Origin: Lachnospiraceae bacterium
Lineage (GTDB): Bacteria > Bacillota > Clostridia > Lachnospirales > Lachnospiraceae
Length of the DNA: 64,000 bases
Direction of reading: 5' to 3'
Assembly (NCBI GenBank): GCA_024691305.1
Contig: JAILNS010000039.1
Location: 124,001-188,000 of the forward strand
Shown here: in pieces, positions 25,591 to 34,674 of the stretch
Position numbering within the stretch: position 1 is the stretch's first letter
Layout of the letters: each line of letters begins with the position of its first letter
The notes under the pieces: generated by a model
What the model saw: the letters and a program-made list of their open reading frames with translations, nothing else
What the model was told of the DNA's origin: nothing
Databases searched by the model: none
Position numbers and translations under genes: made by a program

Positions 25591-26949
25591 ATGGACGAAA
25601 ATGAAGAACTCGATCTTCTGACAGAAATTAAAGAACTTTTAGAGTCCAAGCAATATACTCGCCTTCGTCAAAAGGCCGCTGAACTTAATGAAGCCGATGT
25701 GGCTGCCGTGATGGAAGAACTGGAAGATGAGGAACAGTTTAAAATGTTCCGTATACTTCCAAAGAGCATGGCTGCAGATGTATTTTCACACCTTGAGGTT
25801 GATACACAGCAATACATCATTACTTCGCTATCCGAACGCGATGCCGGCAGCATCATAGATAACCTTATGGCCGATGATGCCGCGGATCTTCTTGAAGAGA
25901 TGCCTGCAAACGTGGTGAAGAAACTTCTTGCCAGTGCTTCTCCGGAGACCAGAAGAGATGTAAATCATCTGCTTCAGTATCCCGAGGATTCGGCCGGAAG
26001 CATCATGACCGTGGAGTATGTTGACCTAAAAGACAGTCTCACGGTCTCACAGGCGATAGAACGGATACGTAAGATAGGTGTTGATTCGGAGACGATCAAC
26101 ATATGTTATGTGCTTGATGCGCAGCGTACCCTTATAGGTACCGTCGCTTTAAGATATCTTCTTTTGTCCGATCCCGATGCGGTGATCGGCGATATAATGC
26201 ATGAGAACGTTATATCGCTTAATACCCTCATGGATCAGGAAGAGGTTGCCAGACAATTCCAGAAATACGACTTTACCGCAATGCCTGTTACGGATAACGA
26301 AAACAGGCTGGTAGGTATCATTACCGTCGATGACGTTGTCGATATCATGGAAGCCGAGGCAACGGAGGACATGGAGAAGATGGCCGCTATCGTACCTACC
26401 GATAAGCCGTATATGAGGACCGGGGTTTTTGAAACCTGGAAAAAACGTATTCCCTGGCTCCTTTTGCTGATGGTATCCGCTACTTTTACAAGCAAGATAC
26501 TTACATCCTTTGAAGATGCGTTGCAGGTGTGTGTAGTGCTGACTGCATACATACCAATGATAATGGATACGGGCGGAAATGCCGGCGGACAGGCTTCGGT
26601 GACCATAATCCGTGGACTCAGTCTTAATGAGATAGAGTTTTCCGATATTTGGAGATGTATCTGGAAGGAAATGCGGGTAGCTTTTTTGTGCGGCATTACT
26701 TTGGCATCTGCTAACTTTGTCAAGATGCTGCTTTTAGACAGAAAGACAGTTCTGGTATCATTGGTTGTATGCCTTACGCTTCTATGTGCAGTACTTATGG
26801 CTAAACTTGTAGGATGTACATTGCCCATGATAGCCAAGAAGATAGGATTTGACCCTGCGGTCATGGCATCGCCTTTTATAACAACTATAGTGGATGCGTT
26901 GTCATTGCTCGTGTATTTTGGAATAGCAACTTCGGTACTTAATCTGTAA
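25591..26949 (+). CDS. mgtE: MgtE magnesium transporter
   Basis: MgtE is a homodimeric, magnesium-gated channel. The 452-residue protein has the cytoplasmic N domain (ELLESKQYTRLRQKAAELNEADVA, then LEEMPANVVKKLL), two CBS domains (about 135-255) and a five-helix C-terminal pore domain with MIMDTGGNAGGQA in the ion path. Start ATG 25591 sits four bases after AAAGGAGGG; the ATG at 25588 is too close to it. Transport of magnesium is known for the family; other divalent ions are possible. Confidence 0.95.
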   Translation: MDENEELDLLTEIKELLESKQYTRLRQKAAELNEADVAAVMEELEDEEQFKMFRILPKSMAADVFSHLEVDTQQYIITSLSERDAGSIIDNLMADDAADLLEEMPANVVKKLLASASPETRRDVNHLLQYPEDSAGSIMTVEYVDLKDSLTVSQAIERIRKIGVDSETINICYVLDAQRTLIGTVALRYLLLSDPDAVIGDIMHENVISLNTLMDQEEVARQFQKYDFTAMPVTDNENRLVGIITVDDVVDIMEAEATEDMEKMAAIVPTDKPYMRTGVFETWKKRIPWLLLLMVSATFTSKILTSFEDALQVCVVLTAYIPMIMDTGGNAGGQASVTIIRGLSLNEIEFSDIWRCIWKEMRVAFLCGITLASANFVKMLLLDRKTVLVSLVVCLTLLCAVLMAKLVGCTLPMIAKKIGFDPAVMASPFITTIVDALSLLVYFGIATSVLNL

Positions 26950-26972
26950 GTTGCGATACGGAGGAAAACGTG

Positions 26973-27458
26973 ATGGCGAAAGGTATCATAAGGATCTATA
27001 GCGGAAGCGGAAGAGGTAAATCTCCTGCGGCGCTCGGAAGGGCAGTGCAGACGGCATGCCGCGGAGGCAGAGTTGTAGTTATCCAGTTTCTTAAGAACAA
27101 GGGACTTTCGGATTCCGAATTTTTGCACAGATTAGAGCCTGAGATAAGAGTATTCAGATTCGAAAAATCCGAAGCGGCATTTGAGTCTTTAAGTCATGAA
27201 GAGCAGGAAGAGGAGATCATCAATATCCGTAACGGTTTAGGCTATGCCAGAAAGGTATTGAAAACCGGTGAATGCGATCTGCTCATACTGGACGAAGTTC
27301 TCGGATTGGTGGATAATGGCATCATCACAGGTGAAGAATTAAAAGAACTTCTGGCACTTAAGAGTGATCAGACTGATATAATAATGACGGGTAATACCGT
27401 TTCAACTGTACTTAATTCAATGGCCGATGAGGTCACAACCATAACTACGGAGGGATAA
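26973..27458 (+). CDS. CobO/BtuR-like P-loop protein
   Basis: The 161-residue product resembles ATP:corrinoid adenosyltransferases, which place the adenosyl group on cobalt in corrinoids. It has a P-loop YSGSGRGKSPAALG (G11-S17), the strand VVVIQFLKN, and DLLILDEVLGLVDNG, then ELLALKS and the closing VSTVLNSMADEVTTI. Differences from ordinary CobO are KSPAA instead of KTTAA and a reduced length. No other cobalamin gene is nearby; it lies between mgtE and dapA, ending three bases before dapA. It may be the genome's adenosyltransferase or a diverged paralogue. GGAGG precedes ATG 26973. Confidence 0.75.
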   Translation: MAKGIIRIYSGSGRGKSPAALGRAVQTACRGGRVVVIQFLKNKGLSDSEFLHRLEPEIRVFRFEKSEAAFESLSHEEQEEEIINIRNGLGYARKVLKTGECDLLILDEVLGLVDNGIITGEELKELLALKSDQTDIIMTGNTVSTVLNSMADEVTTITTEG

Positions 27459-27461
27459 AAA

Positions 27462-28346
27462 ATGGCAATATTTAAGGGAGCAGGCGTTGCTATCGTTACA
27501 CCTTTTCATGAGGATGGAAGCGTCAACTATGATAAGTTCGCAGAGATCATTGAAGAGCAGATAGCAGGCGGAACAGATGCTATCATAGTATGCGGTACCA
27601 CAGGCGAATCCGCTTGCATGAGCGAAGAGGAACATGTGGACGTTGTTAAGTTTTGTATTGAGAGAGTCAATCACCGTATCCCCGTCGTTGCGGGAACCGG
27701 ATCCAACTGTACCGATACAGCGGTGCATCTGTCCAAGGATGCCGAGGAATATGGTGCCGACGGACTTCTTCTTGTAACACCTTATTATAATAAGGCTACA
27801 CAGAACGGACTTTATGCACATTACAAAAAAGTATCCGACAATGTCAATATTCCCATGATAGTTTATAACGTTCCTTCAAGGACAGGCTGTAATATAGCTC
27901 CCGATACAGCAGCAAGAATGTGTAAGGAAATAAAAAATGTAGTGGGTATCAAAGAAGCCAGCGGCAATATATCACAGGTCGCAAAACTCATGAGTTTAGC
28001 TGACGGTAAGGTTGATCTTTATTCCGGAAATGATGATCAGATCGTGCCCCTTCTTTCACTTGGCGGAATCGGTGTCATCTCGGTCCTCAGTAATGTTGCT
28101 CCGAAGCAGACACATGATATATGTCAGAAATTCTTTGACGGTGATGTTGCAGGATCCGCAAAGGCACAGCTTGATGCCATAGCACTTATAGACGCTCTTT
28201 TCTGTGAGGTTAATCCCATACCTGTTAAGACTGCAATGAATCTGATGGGTAAGAACGTGGGACCGCTTCGTATGCCGCTTAGTCCCATGGAACCTGCAAA
28301 CGTAGAGAAACTTAAAAAAGCAATGAAAGATTACGGTATCCTGTGA
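27462..28346 (+). CDS. dapA: 4-hydroxy-tetrahydrodipicolinate synthase
   Basis: DapA condenses pyruvate and aspartate semialdehyde at the start of the diaminopimelate and lysine pathway. The 294-residue enzyme shows CGTTGESA, YYNKATQNGLYAHY, VYNVPSRTG (Tyr135) and the Schiff-base lysine in IKEASGN (K164). AGGGA just before the ATG overlaps the end of the upstream gene. It is followed 22 bases later by dapB, so the two first dedicated steps are together. Confidence 0.97.
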   Translation: MAIFKGAGVAIVTPFHEDGSVNYDKFAEIIEEQIAGGTDAIIVCGTTGESACMSEEEHVDVVKFCIERVNHRIPVVAGTGSNCTDTAVHLSKDAEEYGADGLLLVTPYYNKATQNGLYAHYKKVSDNVNIPMIVYNVPSRTGCNIAPDTAARMCKEIKNVVGIKEASGNISQVAKLMSLADGKVDLYSGNDDQIVPLLSLGGIGVISVLSNVAPKQTHDICQKFFDGDVAGSAKAQLDAIALIDALFCEVNPIPVKTAMNLMGKNVGPLRMPLSPMEPANVEKLKKAMKDYGIL

Positions 28347-28368
28347 TCGGATTATAAGGAGACAGATT

Positions 28369-29124
28369 ATGATTCGTGTGATAATGCACGGTGCAAACGG
28401 CCGTATAGGACAGACTATCACTCAGATTCTTGCCGGAGACGATTCCATGCAGATCGTGGCAGGAGTGGATAAGGTAGACAAAGGAACCAATCCCTATCCG
28501 GTTTTTAATGATATATCCGAATGCAATATAAGCGCCGATGTGATAATCGACTTTTCAAATTCGTCGGCCGTTGACGGTCTTATAGATTATGCGATCGCTC
28601 ATGACACCCCTGTGGTGCTTTGTACCACCGGATTAAGTGAAGAACAGTTATCCAAAGTAGGCGATGCATCCGGTAAGGTTGCGATCTTAAGATCCGCAAA
28701 TATGTCGATTGGTGTAAATCTTCTTATGAAGCTTGTAAACGAAGCAGCAGGAGTTTTGGGTAAAGCAGGATTTGATACGGAGATCGTCGAAAAACACCAC
28801 AGACATAAACTCGATGCTCCGAGCGGTACTGCACTTGCACTTGCAGATTCTGCAAAAGAGGCGCTTGGGGACGATTATGAATATGTCTATGACAGAACCG
28901 GACGCAGGATGGAGCGTCCCGTAAAGGAAATCGGTATCTCGGCTGTAAGAGGCGGATCCATAGTAGGCGATCATGATGTTATTTTTGCAGGTACCGATGA
29001 AGTTATAACCCTTTCCCATACCGCATATTCAAGAAGCGTATTTGCAAAAGGGGCTATCGAGGCAGCGAGATTTCTGTCCGGCAAAGCACCCGGAATGTAT
29101 TCAATGAGTGACGTAATAGGTTAG
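28369..29124 (+). CDS. dapB: 4-hydroxy-tetrahydrodipicolinate reductase
   Basis: DapB reduces the DapA product with NAD(P)H. The 251-residue enzyme has the Rossmann motif HGANGRIGQTI, CTTGLSEEQ, and the catalytic EKHHRHKLDAPSGTA, all standard. AAGGAGA lies seven bases ahead. It reads on into the fructose-bisphosphatase gene after eight bases. Confidence 0.97.
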   Translation: MIRVIMHGANGRIGQTITQILAGDDSMQIVAGVDKVDKGTNPYPVFNDISECNISADVIIDFSNSSAVDGLIDYAIAHDTPVVLCTTGLSEEQLSKVGDASGKVAILRSANMSIGVNLLMKLVNEAAGVLGKAGFDTEIVEKHHRHKLDAPSGTALALADSAKEALGDDYEYVYDRTGRRMERPVKEIGISAVRGGSIVGDHDVIFAGTDEVITLSHTAYSRSVFAKGAIEAARFLSGKAPGMYSMSDVIG

Positions 29125-29132
29125 GACATCAT

Positions 29133-31085
29133 ATGACGGACATTGATTTAATGTATTTAAAGAGCCTGTCGAAGCAGTATCCGAATGCGGCTGCCGCTTC
29201 GACAGAGATCATCAATCTTCAGGCAATTCTGAATCTGCCTAAATCCACGGAACATTTTCTTACGGACATACACGGAGAATACGAGCAGTTTAATCATGTG
29301 TTGAAAAACGGCTCCGGTACTGTGCGCCGCAAGATAGATGAAGAGTTCGGGATGAACCTGTCCGATAAGGACAAAAGGAGTCTTGCGACTCTTATTTATT
29401 ATCCGAAGGAAAAACTCGATATCGAACAGGAAAAAGAGGATAACATAGAAGACTGGTATCGTATCACTCTTCACAGACTTGTTCAGGTTACCAAACGTGT
29501 ATCATCCAAATATACACGTTCCAAGGTTAGAAAAGCGCTCCCTAAAGAATTCGCATATGTTATAGAAGAACTTATAACCGAAAAAGCGGAGATTCAAAAT
29601 AAGGAAGCATATTATAACGAGATCATCCACAGTATCATAAGGGTCGGTGCGGCACCGGACTTTATAATCGCTCTTGCCAATCTGATACAGCGTATGGTCA
29701 TAGACCATCTTCATATCGTGGGAGATATTTTTGACAGGGGTCCGGGCCCCCATATAATCATGGATACCCTGATGTCATATCATTCAGTCGATATACAGTG
29801 GGGCAATCACGATATCGTCTGGATGGGAGCAGCAGCGGGAAGCCTTGCCTGCATTGCCAATGTCATAAGATTTTCTGCCAGATACGGCAATCTAAGGATA
29901 TTGGAGGAGGGTTATGGTATCAACCTGATACCGCTTGCGACATTTGCACTTGATACATACGGAAACAGCGACACAAGTGTATTTAAGATCAAATATGACG
30001 ATAATTATGATGTGTCCAATCTGAACCTTGATGAGAAGATGCATAAGGCTATAAGCATTATCCAGTTTAAGCTTGAAGGGCAGCTTATCAGGAAGTATCC
30101 GGAATTTGAGATGAATGACAGGCTTCTTCTTGATAAGATAGATCTTGAAAAGGGAGAGATCCTTTTGGACGGTAAGGCATATAAGCTTAAAGATTCCTAT
30201 ATGCCTACATTAAATCCCGATGACCCGTATGCTCTTTCACCTGAGGAAGAAGAACTCATGGACAGGCTTAAATATGCCTTTATGCACTGCGAGAAGCTAA
30301 ACAGGCATGTGAAATTTCTATTTTCTAAGGGAAGTTTGTATAAAGTATATAATTCGAATCTGCTCTATCATGGCTGCGTGCCTCTTGATGAAAAAGGAAA
30401 TTTCAAAAGGGTAACGATCCATGGAAAAGAATATGCCGGAAAAGCACTTTATGACATTTTGGAGAAGTATGCCAGAAAAGGTTATTATTCCCGGGACAAG
30501 GAAGAACGTGAATTCGGACGCGATATAATGTGGTATATATGGACAGGCCCAAACTCACCTGTCTTTGGCAAGGATAAGATGGCTTCGTTTGAGAGATATT
30601 TCATCGAGGATGAATCCACTCACAAGGAGACCAAATGCAGTTATTATAAACTGCTTGACAATGAAGAAGTCATTGACAGGATACTCACCGAGTTCGGATT
30701 GCAGCCTGCATATTCCCACATAGTTAACGGGCATGTTCCGGTCGAAGTAAAAAAAGGCGCAACACCTATAAGATGCGGCGGAAGACTTCTTGTAATAGAC
30801 GGCGGTTTCTCCAAGGCATATCAGGGCAAGACCGGAATAGCCGGATATACGCTCGTAAGCAATTCCCACGGAATGAGACTTGTTGCCCATAAACCTTTTG
30901 AATCGGCACACAGTGCCATAATCAACGAATCAGATATATTTTCCGATGATATTTCGGTTGAAGTGTATCCCATGAGACGCAGAGTAGCGGATACCGACAT
31001 AGGTGCGGATATCAGAGATCAGATAACCCAGCTCGAGGAACTTCTCAGTGCGTACAGAGAAGGACTCATCAGGGAACGTGAGTGA
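29133..31085 (+). CDS. fbp: Fructose-1,6-bisphosphatase, class 3 (Firmicutes type)
   Basis: This gluconeogenic enzyme hydrolyses fructose 1,6-bisphosphate. Its 650-residue length and metallophosphatase motifs GDIFDRGP (D198) and GNHD (224-227) place it in the large Firmicutes class, unrelated in sequence to the E. coli enzyme. C-terminal VNGHVPVEV and IDGGFSKAYQ are also typical. It follows dapB by eight bases, and hisA starts eight bases later. Confidence 0.96.
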   Translation: MTDIDLMYLKSLSKQYPNAAAASTEIINLQAILNLPKSTEHFLTDIHGEYEQFNHVLKNGSGTVRRKIDEEFGMNLSDKDKRSLATLIYYPKEKLDIEQEKEDNIEDWYRITLHRLVQVTKRVSSKYTRSKVRKALPKEFAYVIEELITEKAEIQNKEAYYNEIIHSIIRVGAAPDFIIALANLIQRMVIDHLHIVGDIFDRGPGPHIIMDTLMSYHSVDIQWGNHDIVWMGAAAGSLACIANVIRFSARYGNLRILEEGYGINLIPLATFALDTYGNSDTSVFKIKYDDNYDVSNLNLDEKMHKAISIIQFKLEGQLIRKYPEFEMNDRLLLDKIDLEKGEILLDGKAYKLKDSYMPTLNPDDPYALSPEEEELMDRLKYAFMHCEKLNRHVKFLFSKGSLYKVYNSNLLYHGCVPLDEKGNFKRVTIHGKEYAGKALYDILEKYARKGYYSRDKEEREFGRDIMWYIWTGPNSPVFGKDKMASFERYFIEDESTHKETKCSYYKLLDNEEVIDRILTEFGLQPAYSHIVNGHVPVEVKKGATPIRCGGRLLVIDGGFSKAYQGKTGIAGYTLVSNSHGMRLVAHKPFESAHSAIINESDIFSDDISVEVYPMRRRVADTDIGADIRDQITQLEELLSAYREGLIRERE

Positions 31086-31093
31086 GGTAATTT

Positions 31094-31870
31094 ATGGAAT
31101 TTCGCCCATGTATAGATATACATGACGGACATGTCAAACAGATCGTCGGCGGTGCGCTAAACGAGCACGATTCACATGTAAAAGAAAATTTTGTATCAGA
31201 AGACGATGCGGTATATTATGCGCAGCTGTACAGAGAGCATTCTCTTTACGGAGGACATGTCATTATCTTAAACTCATCCAAAAGTCTTATGTATGAGATG
31301 TCCAGACGACAGGCTCTTTCGGCACTTAAGGCTTTTCCCGGGGGACTGCATGCAGGAGGAGGAGTAAATCCCGAGAATGCCGCCGAGTATCTTGATGCAG
31401 GTGCAAGCCATGTCATAGTGACTTCATATGTGTTTAAAGAAGGAGAGATCGACGCTGCGGCTCTTGACAGGATGGTGTCCGCAGTAGGACGTGAGCATCT
31501 GGTGCTTGATCTTTCAGCCAGAAAACTCGGCGAGAAATATATGATAGTTACCGACAGATGGCAAAGATATACATCCGTTGAATTAAGTCTTAAAACATTA
31601 AAAGAGCTTGAAAGCTCATGTGATGAATTCCTGATCCATGCTGTCGATGTTGAAGGCAAGCGCCTTGGTATCGAGGCCGAGGTTGTGGGAATGCTCGGAG
31701 CATGGGACGGCTGCCCCGTAACTTATGCGGGCGGTATACACAGTTATGATGACATATATCTGATAGACAGCCTTGGATACGGAAAGGTAAATATCACTAT
31801 AGGATCGGCTCTGGATCTGTTCGGCGGTCAGATGGAATTTAAGAAAGTCATAGAATACTGTAACAATTAA
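31094..31870 (+). CDS. hisA: Eukaryotic-type HisA isomerase
   Basis: HisA isomerises ProFAR to PRFAR in histidine synthesis. The 258-residue protein starts FRPCIDIHDGHVKQIVGGAL and later has LDLSARK, DRWQRYTSVELS, DEFLIHAVDVEGK, VTYAGGIHSYDD and GSALDLFGG. These strings match the fungal and plant His6/HISN3 branch of HisA rather than the usual bacterial HisA, which lacks the VKQIVGG and EFLIHAVDVEG forms. The Asp in PCIDIH and the second acidic residue in HAVDVEG are the likely catalytic pair. GAGGT lies seven bases ahead. No hisF, hisH or hisIE is adjacent. I recall this branch in a minority of bacteria but cannot check its range. Confidence 0.9.
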   Translation: MEFRPCIDIHDGHVKQIVGGALNEHDSHVKENFVSEDDAVYYAQLYREHSLYGGHVIILNSSKSLMYEMSRRQALSALKAFPGGLHAGGGVNPENAAEYLDAGASHVIVTSYVFKEGEIDAAALDRMVSAVGREHLVLDLSARKLGEKYMIVTDRWQRYTSVELSLKTLKELESSCDEFLIHAVDVEGKRLGIEAEVVGMLGAWDGCPVTYAGGIHSYDDIYLIDSLGYGKVNITIGSALDLFGGQMEFKKVIEYCNN

Positions 31871-31901
31871 TGATAGTGATAAGATAAGAATCCATATAAA
31901 G

Positions 31902-31934
31902 TAAAATCCCCTGCCATAAGCAGGGGATCTTTTA
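31902..31934. terminator. Bidirectional terminator between hisA and the cold-shock gene
   Basis: ATCCCCTGC (31906-31914) pairs with GCAGGGGAT (31920-31928) over a 5-base loop. AAAA and TTTT arms on the two sides allow termination on both strands, fitting two convergent genes. Confidence 0.9.
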
Positions 31935-31997
31935 CGTCATAACAATTAGCTATTCTGAAAATCACATATATTTGTAACAAATGGAAAAGCAAATCGA

Positions 31998-32198
31998 TTA
32001 TAACTTGGTTACGTTTACGGCCTGAGGACCTTTCTCTCCGTCTTTAACTTCGAACTCAACTGCCTGGCCTTCTTCAAGAGATTTGAAGCCGTCCATGTTA
32101 AGTCCTGTGTAGTGAACGAATACGTCGTTACCGTTTTCATCTGAGATGAAGCCGTAACCCTTCTGGTTGTTGAACCACTTTACTGTGCCCTTGTTCAT
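31998..32198 (-). CDS. Cold-shock domain protein
   Basis: The 66-residue protein is a single cold-shock domain with RNP1 KGYGFI and RNP2 DVFVHY, a single-stranded nucleic-acid-binding chaperone. Its start at 32198 has GGAGG eight bases upstream; an upstream ATG at 32228 would add ten residues foreign to the family. A good promoter lies 65 bases ahead, leaving a leader of moderate length. Confidence 0.97.
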   Translation of the reverse strand: MNKGTVKWFNNQKGYGFISDENGNDVFVHYTGLNMDGFKSLEEGQAVEFEVKDGEKGPQAVNVTKL

Positions 32199-32262
32199 TG
32201 TGTACCTCCAAGTAAATGAAACTGACAAATATGAAGAAAACTAAACTCTTCATACCTTGCAA

Positions 32263-32291
32263 AGCATAGCACAGTTAACTTTAAGTGTAAA
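32263..32291 (-). promoter_or_regulatory. Promoter of the cold-shock gene
   Basis: On the minus strand TTTACA (32291-32286), a 17-base spacer and TATGCT (32268-32263) preceded by TG one base before it form a strong sigma-A promoter with extended -10. Confidence 0.75.
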
Positions 32292-32383
32292 GAGATTTGT
32301 CCGATTTGCATATAAAAGTCTTATGTGATAAAATGTTACAGATTTGTTACAATCAGACACCATTTTAAAGCGGAGGAACTGAT

Positions 32384-33313
32384 TTGGCAGAAGAGTTAAA
32401 CAATACACAGGAAGAGGCTCCGGTACAGGAAACACCTGAAGTACAGGAAGCGGCTCCTGTACAGGAGACACCAGAAGTACAGGAAGAGGCTCCGGCACAG
32501 GAATCGCCTGAAGCACCGGTAGAAGTTCCGGCGCAGGAAACACCCGAAGTACAGGAAGAGGCTCCGGTACAGGAAACACTTGCAGCACAGGAGACACCTT
32601 CCTCTCAGAAGAAAAAAGATAAAAAAGAATATCACCTCATGTTGTTCGTTGACAACAAAAAGGAGGGTGGAGTTCATCAGGTCAGCATCGGCAGAGGCTT
32701 TGTCCGTACGGCTGCGATCCTGATCGCATTAGCGCTTGGTATTTCGATACTTGGATGGGTAATTAATAATTCGTTAAGGAAGGCATATAAAGCTGATAAT
32801 GAAACTCTTAATGCTCAGGTATCGGAACTCAGTTCACAGGTTGAAACTCTTACCGCTGAAAACACTGCACTTTCCGATAAAGTAACTATTCTGAGCAATA
32901 CCGTTAATACCAAGGTGCAGCAGGAAAATGAGGTGCAGGAAGAAAGCGATGCGGCCCATTACCCTTCCGGATTTCCCCTTTCTGCTTCAGCATCCATGAC
33001 AGTCAGTGAGGAGAACCCCAATTGCCTTATATTCAGTTGCAGTGAGGGCACAAGCATTATCTCCACAGGAGCAGGAAAAGTAATTGAAGTCCTTCCCGAT
33101 ACTGATTACGGCTATTGTATAAGAATAGATCATGAGAATGGATATGTGACAGAGTATTATACTTCGTCCACACCTCTTATAAAAGAAGGAGACGAGGTAC
33201 TTCAGGGAGCGATACTTGCTCTTGTTGAGGGAAATAATACCAAACTCGCATATAAGATGAGCCAGGATGGAAAAGAGATCGACCCCATGGAAGTTATAAA
33301 GATCGACGGATAA
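32384..33313 (+). CDS. Membrane protein with degenerate M23/LytM domain
   Basis: The start is TTG 32384, with GGAGG seven bases ahead and no ATG nearby. Residues 10-69 are five 12-residue Glu/Pro/Gln repeats (EEAPVQETPEVQ type). A basic stretch KKKDKK and one membrane helix (about residues 107-127) follow, then a coiled coil (LNAQVSELSSQVETLTAEN) and a C-terminal M23-like fold: GTSIISTGAGKVIEV, IRIDHENGYVTEYY, IKEGDEVLQG. The histidines that hold zinc are missing: the usual HLH motif reads KLAYKMS. It therefore should not be a working endopeptidase, but could activate or scaffold amidases as other degenerate LytM proteins do. With the helix where it is, the repeats face the cytoplasm. 309 residues. 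Confidence 0.82.
   Translation: MAEELNNTQEEAPVQETPEVQEAAPVQETPEVQEEAPAQESPEAPVEVPAQETPEVQEEAPVQETLAAQETPSSQKKKDKKEYHLMLFVDNKKEGGVHQVSIGRGFVRTAAILIALALGISILGWVINNSLRKAYKADNETLNAQVSELSSQVETLTAENTALSDKVTILSNTVNTKVQQENEVQEESDAAHYPSGFPLSASASMTVSEENPNCLIFSCSEGTSIISTGAGKVIEVLPDTDYGYCIRIDHENGYVTEYYTSSTPLIKEGDEVLQGAILALVEGNNTKLAYKMSQDGKEIDPMEVIKIDG
32411..32590 (+). repeat. Five 36-base repeats encoding EEAPVQETPEVQ-like units
   Basis: Five in-frame units encode 12-residue repeats. Units 1 and 2 differ little; units 3 and 4 carry SPEAP and VEVPAQ changes. Copy number is likely variable between strains. Confidence 0.88.
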
Positions 33314-33365
33314 GAGAAATGTTATCAGGTTTGGTATTAAATCCGAAATTAAATCCCTTGTTCGG

Positions 33366-33394
33366 TTGATTTTAGATTCGATATGATATATTAT
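33366..33394 (+). promoter_or_regulatory. Promoter of the DUF3048 lipoprotein gene
   Basis: TTGATT (33366-33371), a 17-base spacer and TATTAT (33389-33394) form a sigma-A promoter about 67 bases ahead of the start codon. Confidence 0.6.
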
Positions 33395-33460
33395 ATGCGT
33401 TGATGCGCGAAAGACATGGCAGGATATTATATCCATATTGCGTGAAAGTTAGGAGGAATT

Positions 33461-34591
33461 ATGAAGAAGAGATTATTGACAGGTTTTTGCATAGCTGTCA
33501 TGGCTGCGGTGCTTGTTACAGGCTGCGGTAAGGAAGAGACTGTCGAGGAAACTCCCGAAGTGACTGTTACCGTGGAAGCAATTCCTGAGGAGCCCCCTGT
33601 TGAAGAACCTGAAGAAGCAGAGGAAGAGGAAGAAGAGATCACAGACGAACTTCCGGAAGGATATATAAGAAGTGAACTTACCAACCTTCCTATCCCTGAA
33701 GAGATCAAGGATCAGAGACCTATAGCAGTTATGGTTGATAACGAGTCACTTGCACTTCCTCATTTTGGTATAGCTGAAGCTGATATCGTATATGAACTTA
33801 TGAATTCCACATTAAACGGCCGTATTACCCGTATGATGGTAATGATGAAGGATTGGGGATCGATCGAGCAGATGGGATCCATACGTTCTGCACGTCCTAC
33901 CAATTTCTTCCTTGCTGCGGAATGGAATGCATGTCTTGTACATGATGGTGGACCGTTCTATATCGACCAGTATGTTGCCAGAGATTATTGCTGCCATTTC
34001 TCCGGTGGATTCTCACGTGTGAACAACGGTAAGGCAACTGAGTATACCGAGTATATCATGAAGGGTGATCTGGAAGATAAATTTGCCGCTTCAAGCTATT
34101 CTACCGAATACGATGAATATAATCCCGGAACACATTATACTTTTGCACTTCCGTCCAAGCCCAACGTACTTGGAGAAACATATAAGGGGTATACCAAGAC
34201 TGCGGAATATATCGATCTTCCGTTCCCTCATAACAGTTCAGAGCTTTCTTATAACAAGGAGACCGGTCTTTATGAATATTCCGAGTACGGAGAAGAGCAT
34301 AAGGATGGTGAAGATGAGGAACTGCTTACATTTACCAATGTTATCATTCAAAAGTGTACATTCTCACAGCTTGATGACAACGGATATCTGATATTCAATA
34401 TTCTGGCAGAGAATATGCCCGGATATTATATAACAGGCGGTGAAGCTGTCGATATTACATGGAGTAAGCTTGCAGAGACCGATATCACAAGATATTATGA
34501 CGGTACCGGTGAGCAGATTACACTCAATACAGGTAAGACATATATAGCTATCGTTCCCGATGATGACTGGGCTGATCTTGTAGTAAAATAA
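33461..34591 (+). CDS. YerB-like DUF3048 lipoprotein
   Basis: AGGAGG precedes the ATG. A signal peptide ends in VTGC, so Cys22 is the lipid anchor. A very acidic linker (PEEAEEEEEEI) is followed by the DUF3048 domain: RPIAVMVDNE, FGIAEADIVYE, MMKDWGSIEQMGSIRSARP and LVHDGGPFY. Known relatives such as Bacillus YerB are lipoproteins of uncertain function, thought to act at the cell surface. The 376-residue length is normal. It has its own promoter and terminator, so is probably monocistronic. Confidence 0.9.
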   Translation: MKKRLLTGFCIAVMAAVLVTGCGKEETVEETPEVTVTVEAIPEEPPVEEPEEAEEEEEEITDELPEGYIRSELTNLPIPEEIKDQRPIAVMVDNESLALPHFGIAEADIVYELMNSTLNGRITRMMVMMKDWGSIEQMGSIRSARPTNFFLAAEWNACLVHDGGPFYIDQYVARDYCCHFSGGFSRVNNGKATEYTEYIMKGDLEDKFAASSYSTEYDEYNPGTHYTFALPSKPNVLGETYKGYTKTAEYIDLPFPHNSSELSYNKETGLYEYSEYGEEHKDGEDEELLTFTNVIIQKCTFSQLDDNGYLIFNILAENMPGYYITGGEAVDITWSKLAETDITRYYDGTGEQITLNTGKTYIAIVPDDDWADLVVK

Positions 34592-34608
34592 TACTGTATT
34601 ATATATTT

Positions 34609-34636
34609 GACCTCCGGTATATGCCGGAGGTCTTTT
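34609..34636 (+). terminator. Rho-independent terminator after DUF3048 gene
   Basis: GACCTCCGG (34609-34617) and CCGGAGGTC (34624-34632), six-base loop, then TTTT. A perfect nine-pair stem. Confidence 0.92.
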
Positions 34637-34674
34637 GTTGTAGAGCAAAATGGAGTAAAATATAGCCTGTGGCT

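Noticed and set aside
32411..32590. Possible CRISPR-like array from regular 36-base spacing
   Set aside because: The units are contiguous in-frame coding repeats with no spacers.
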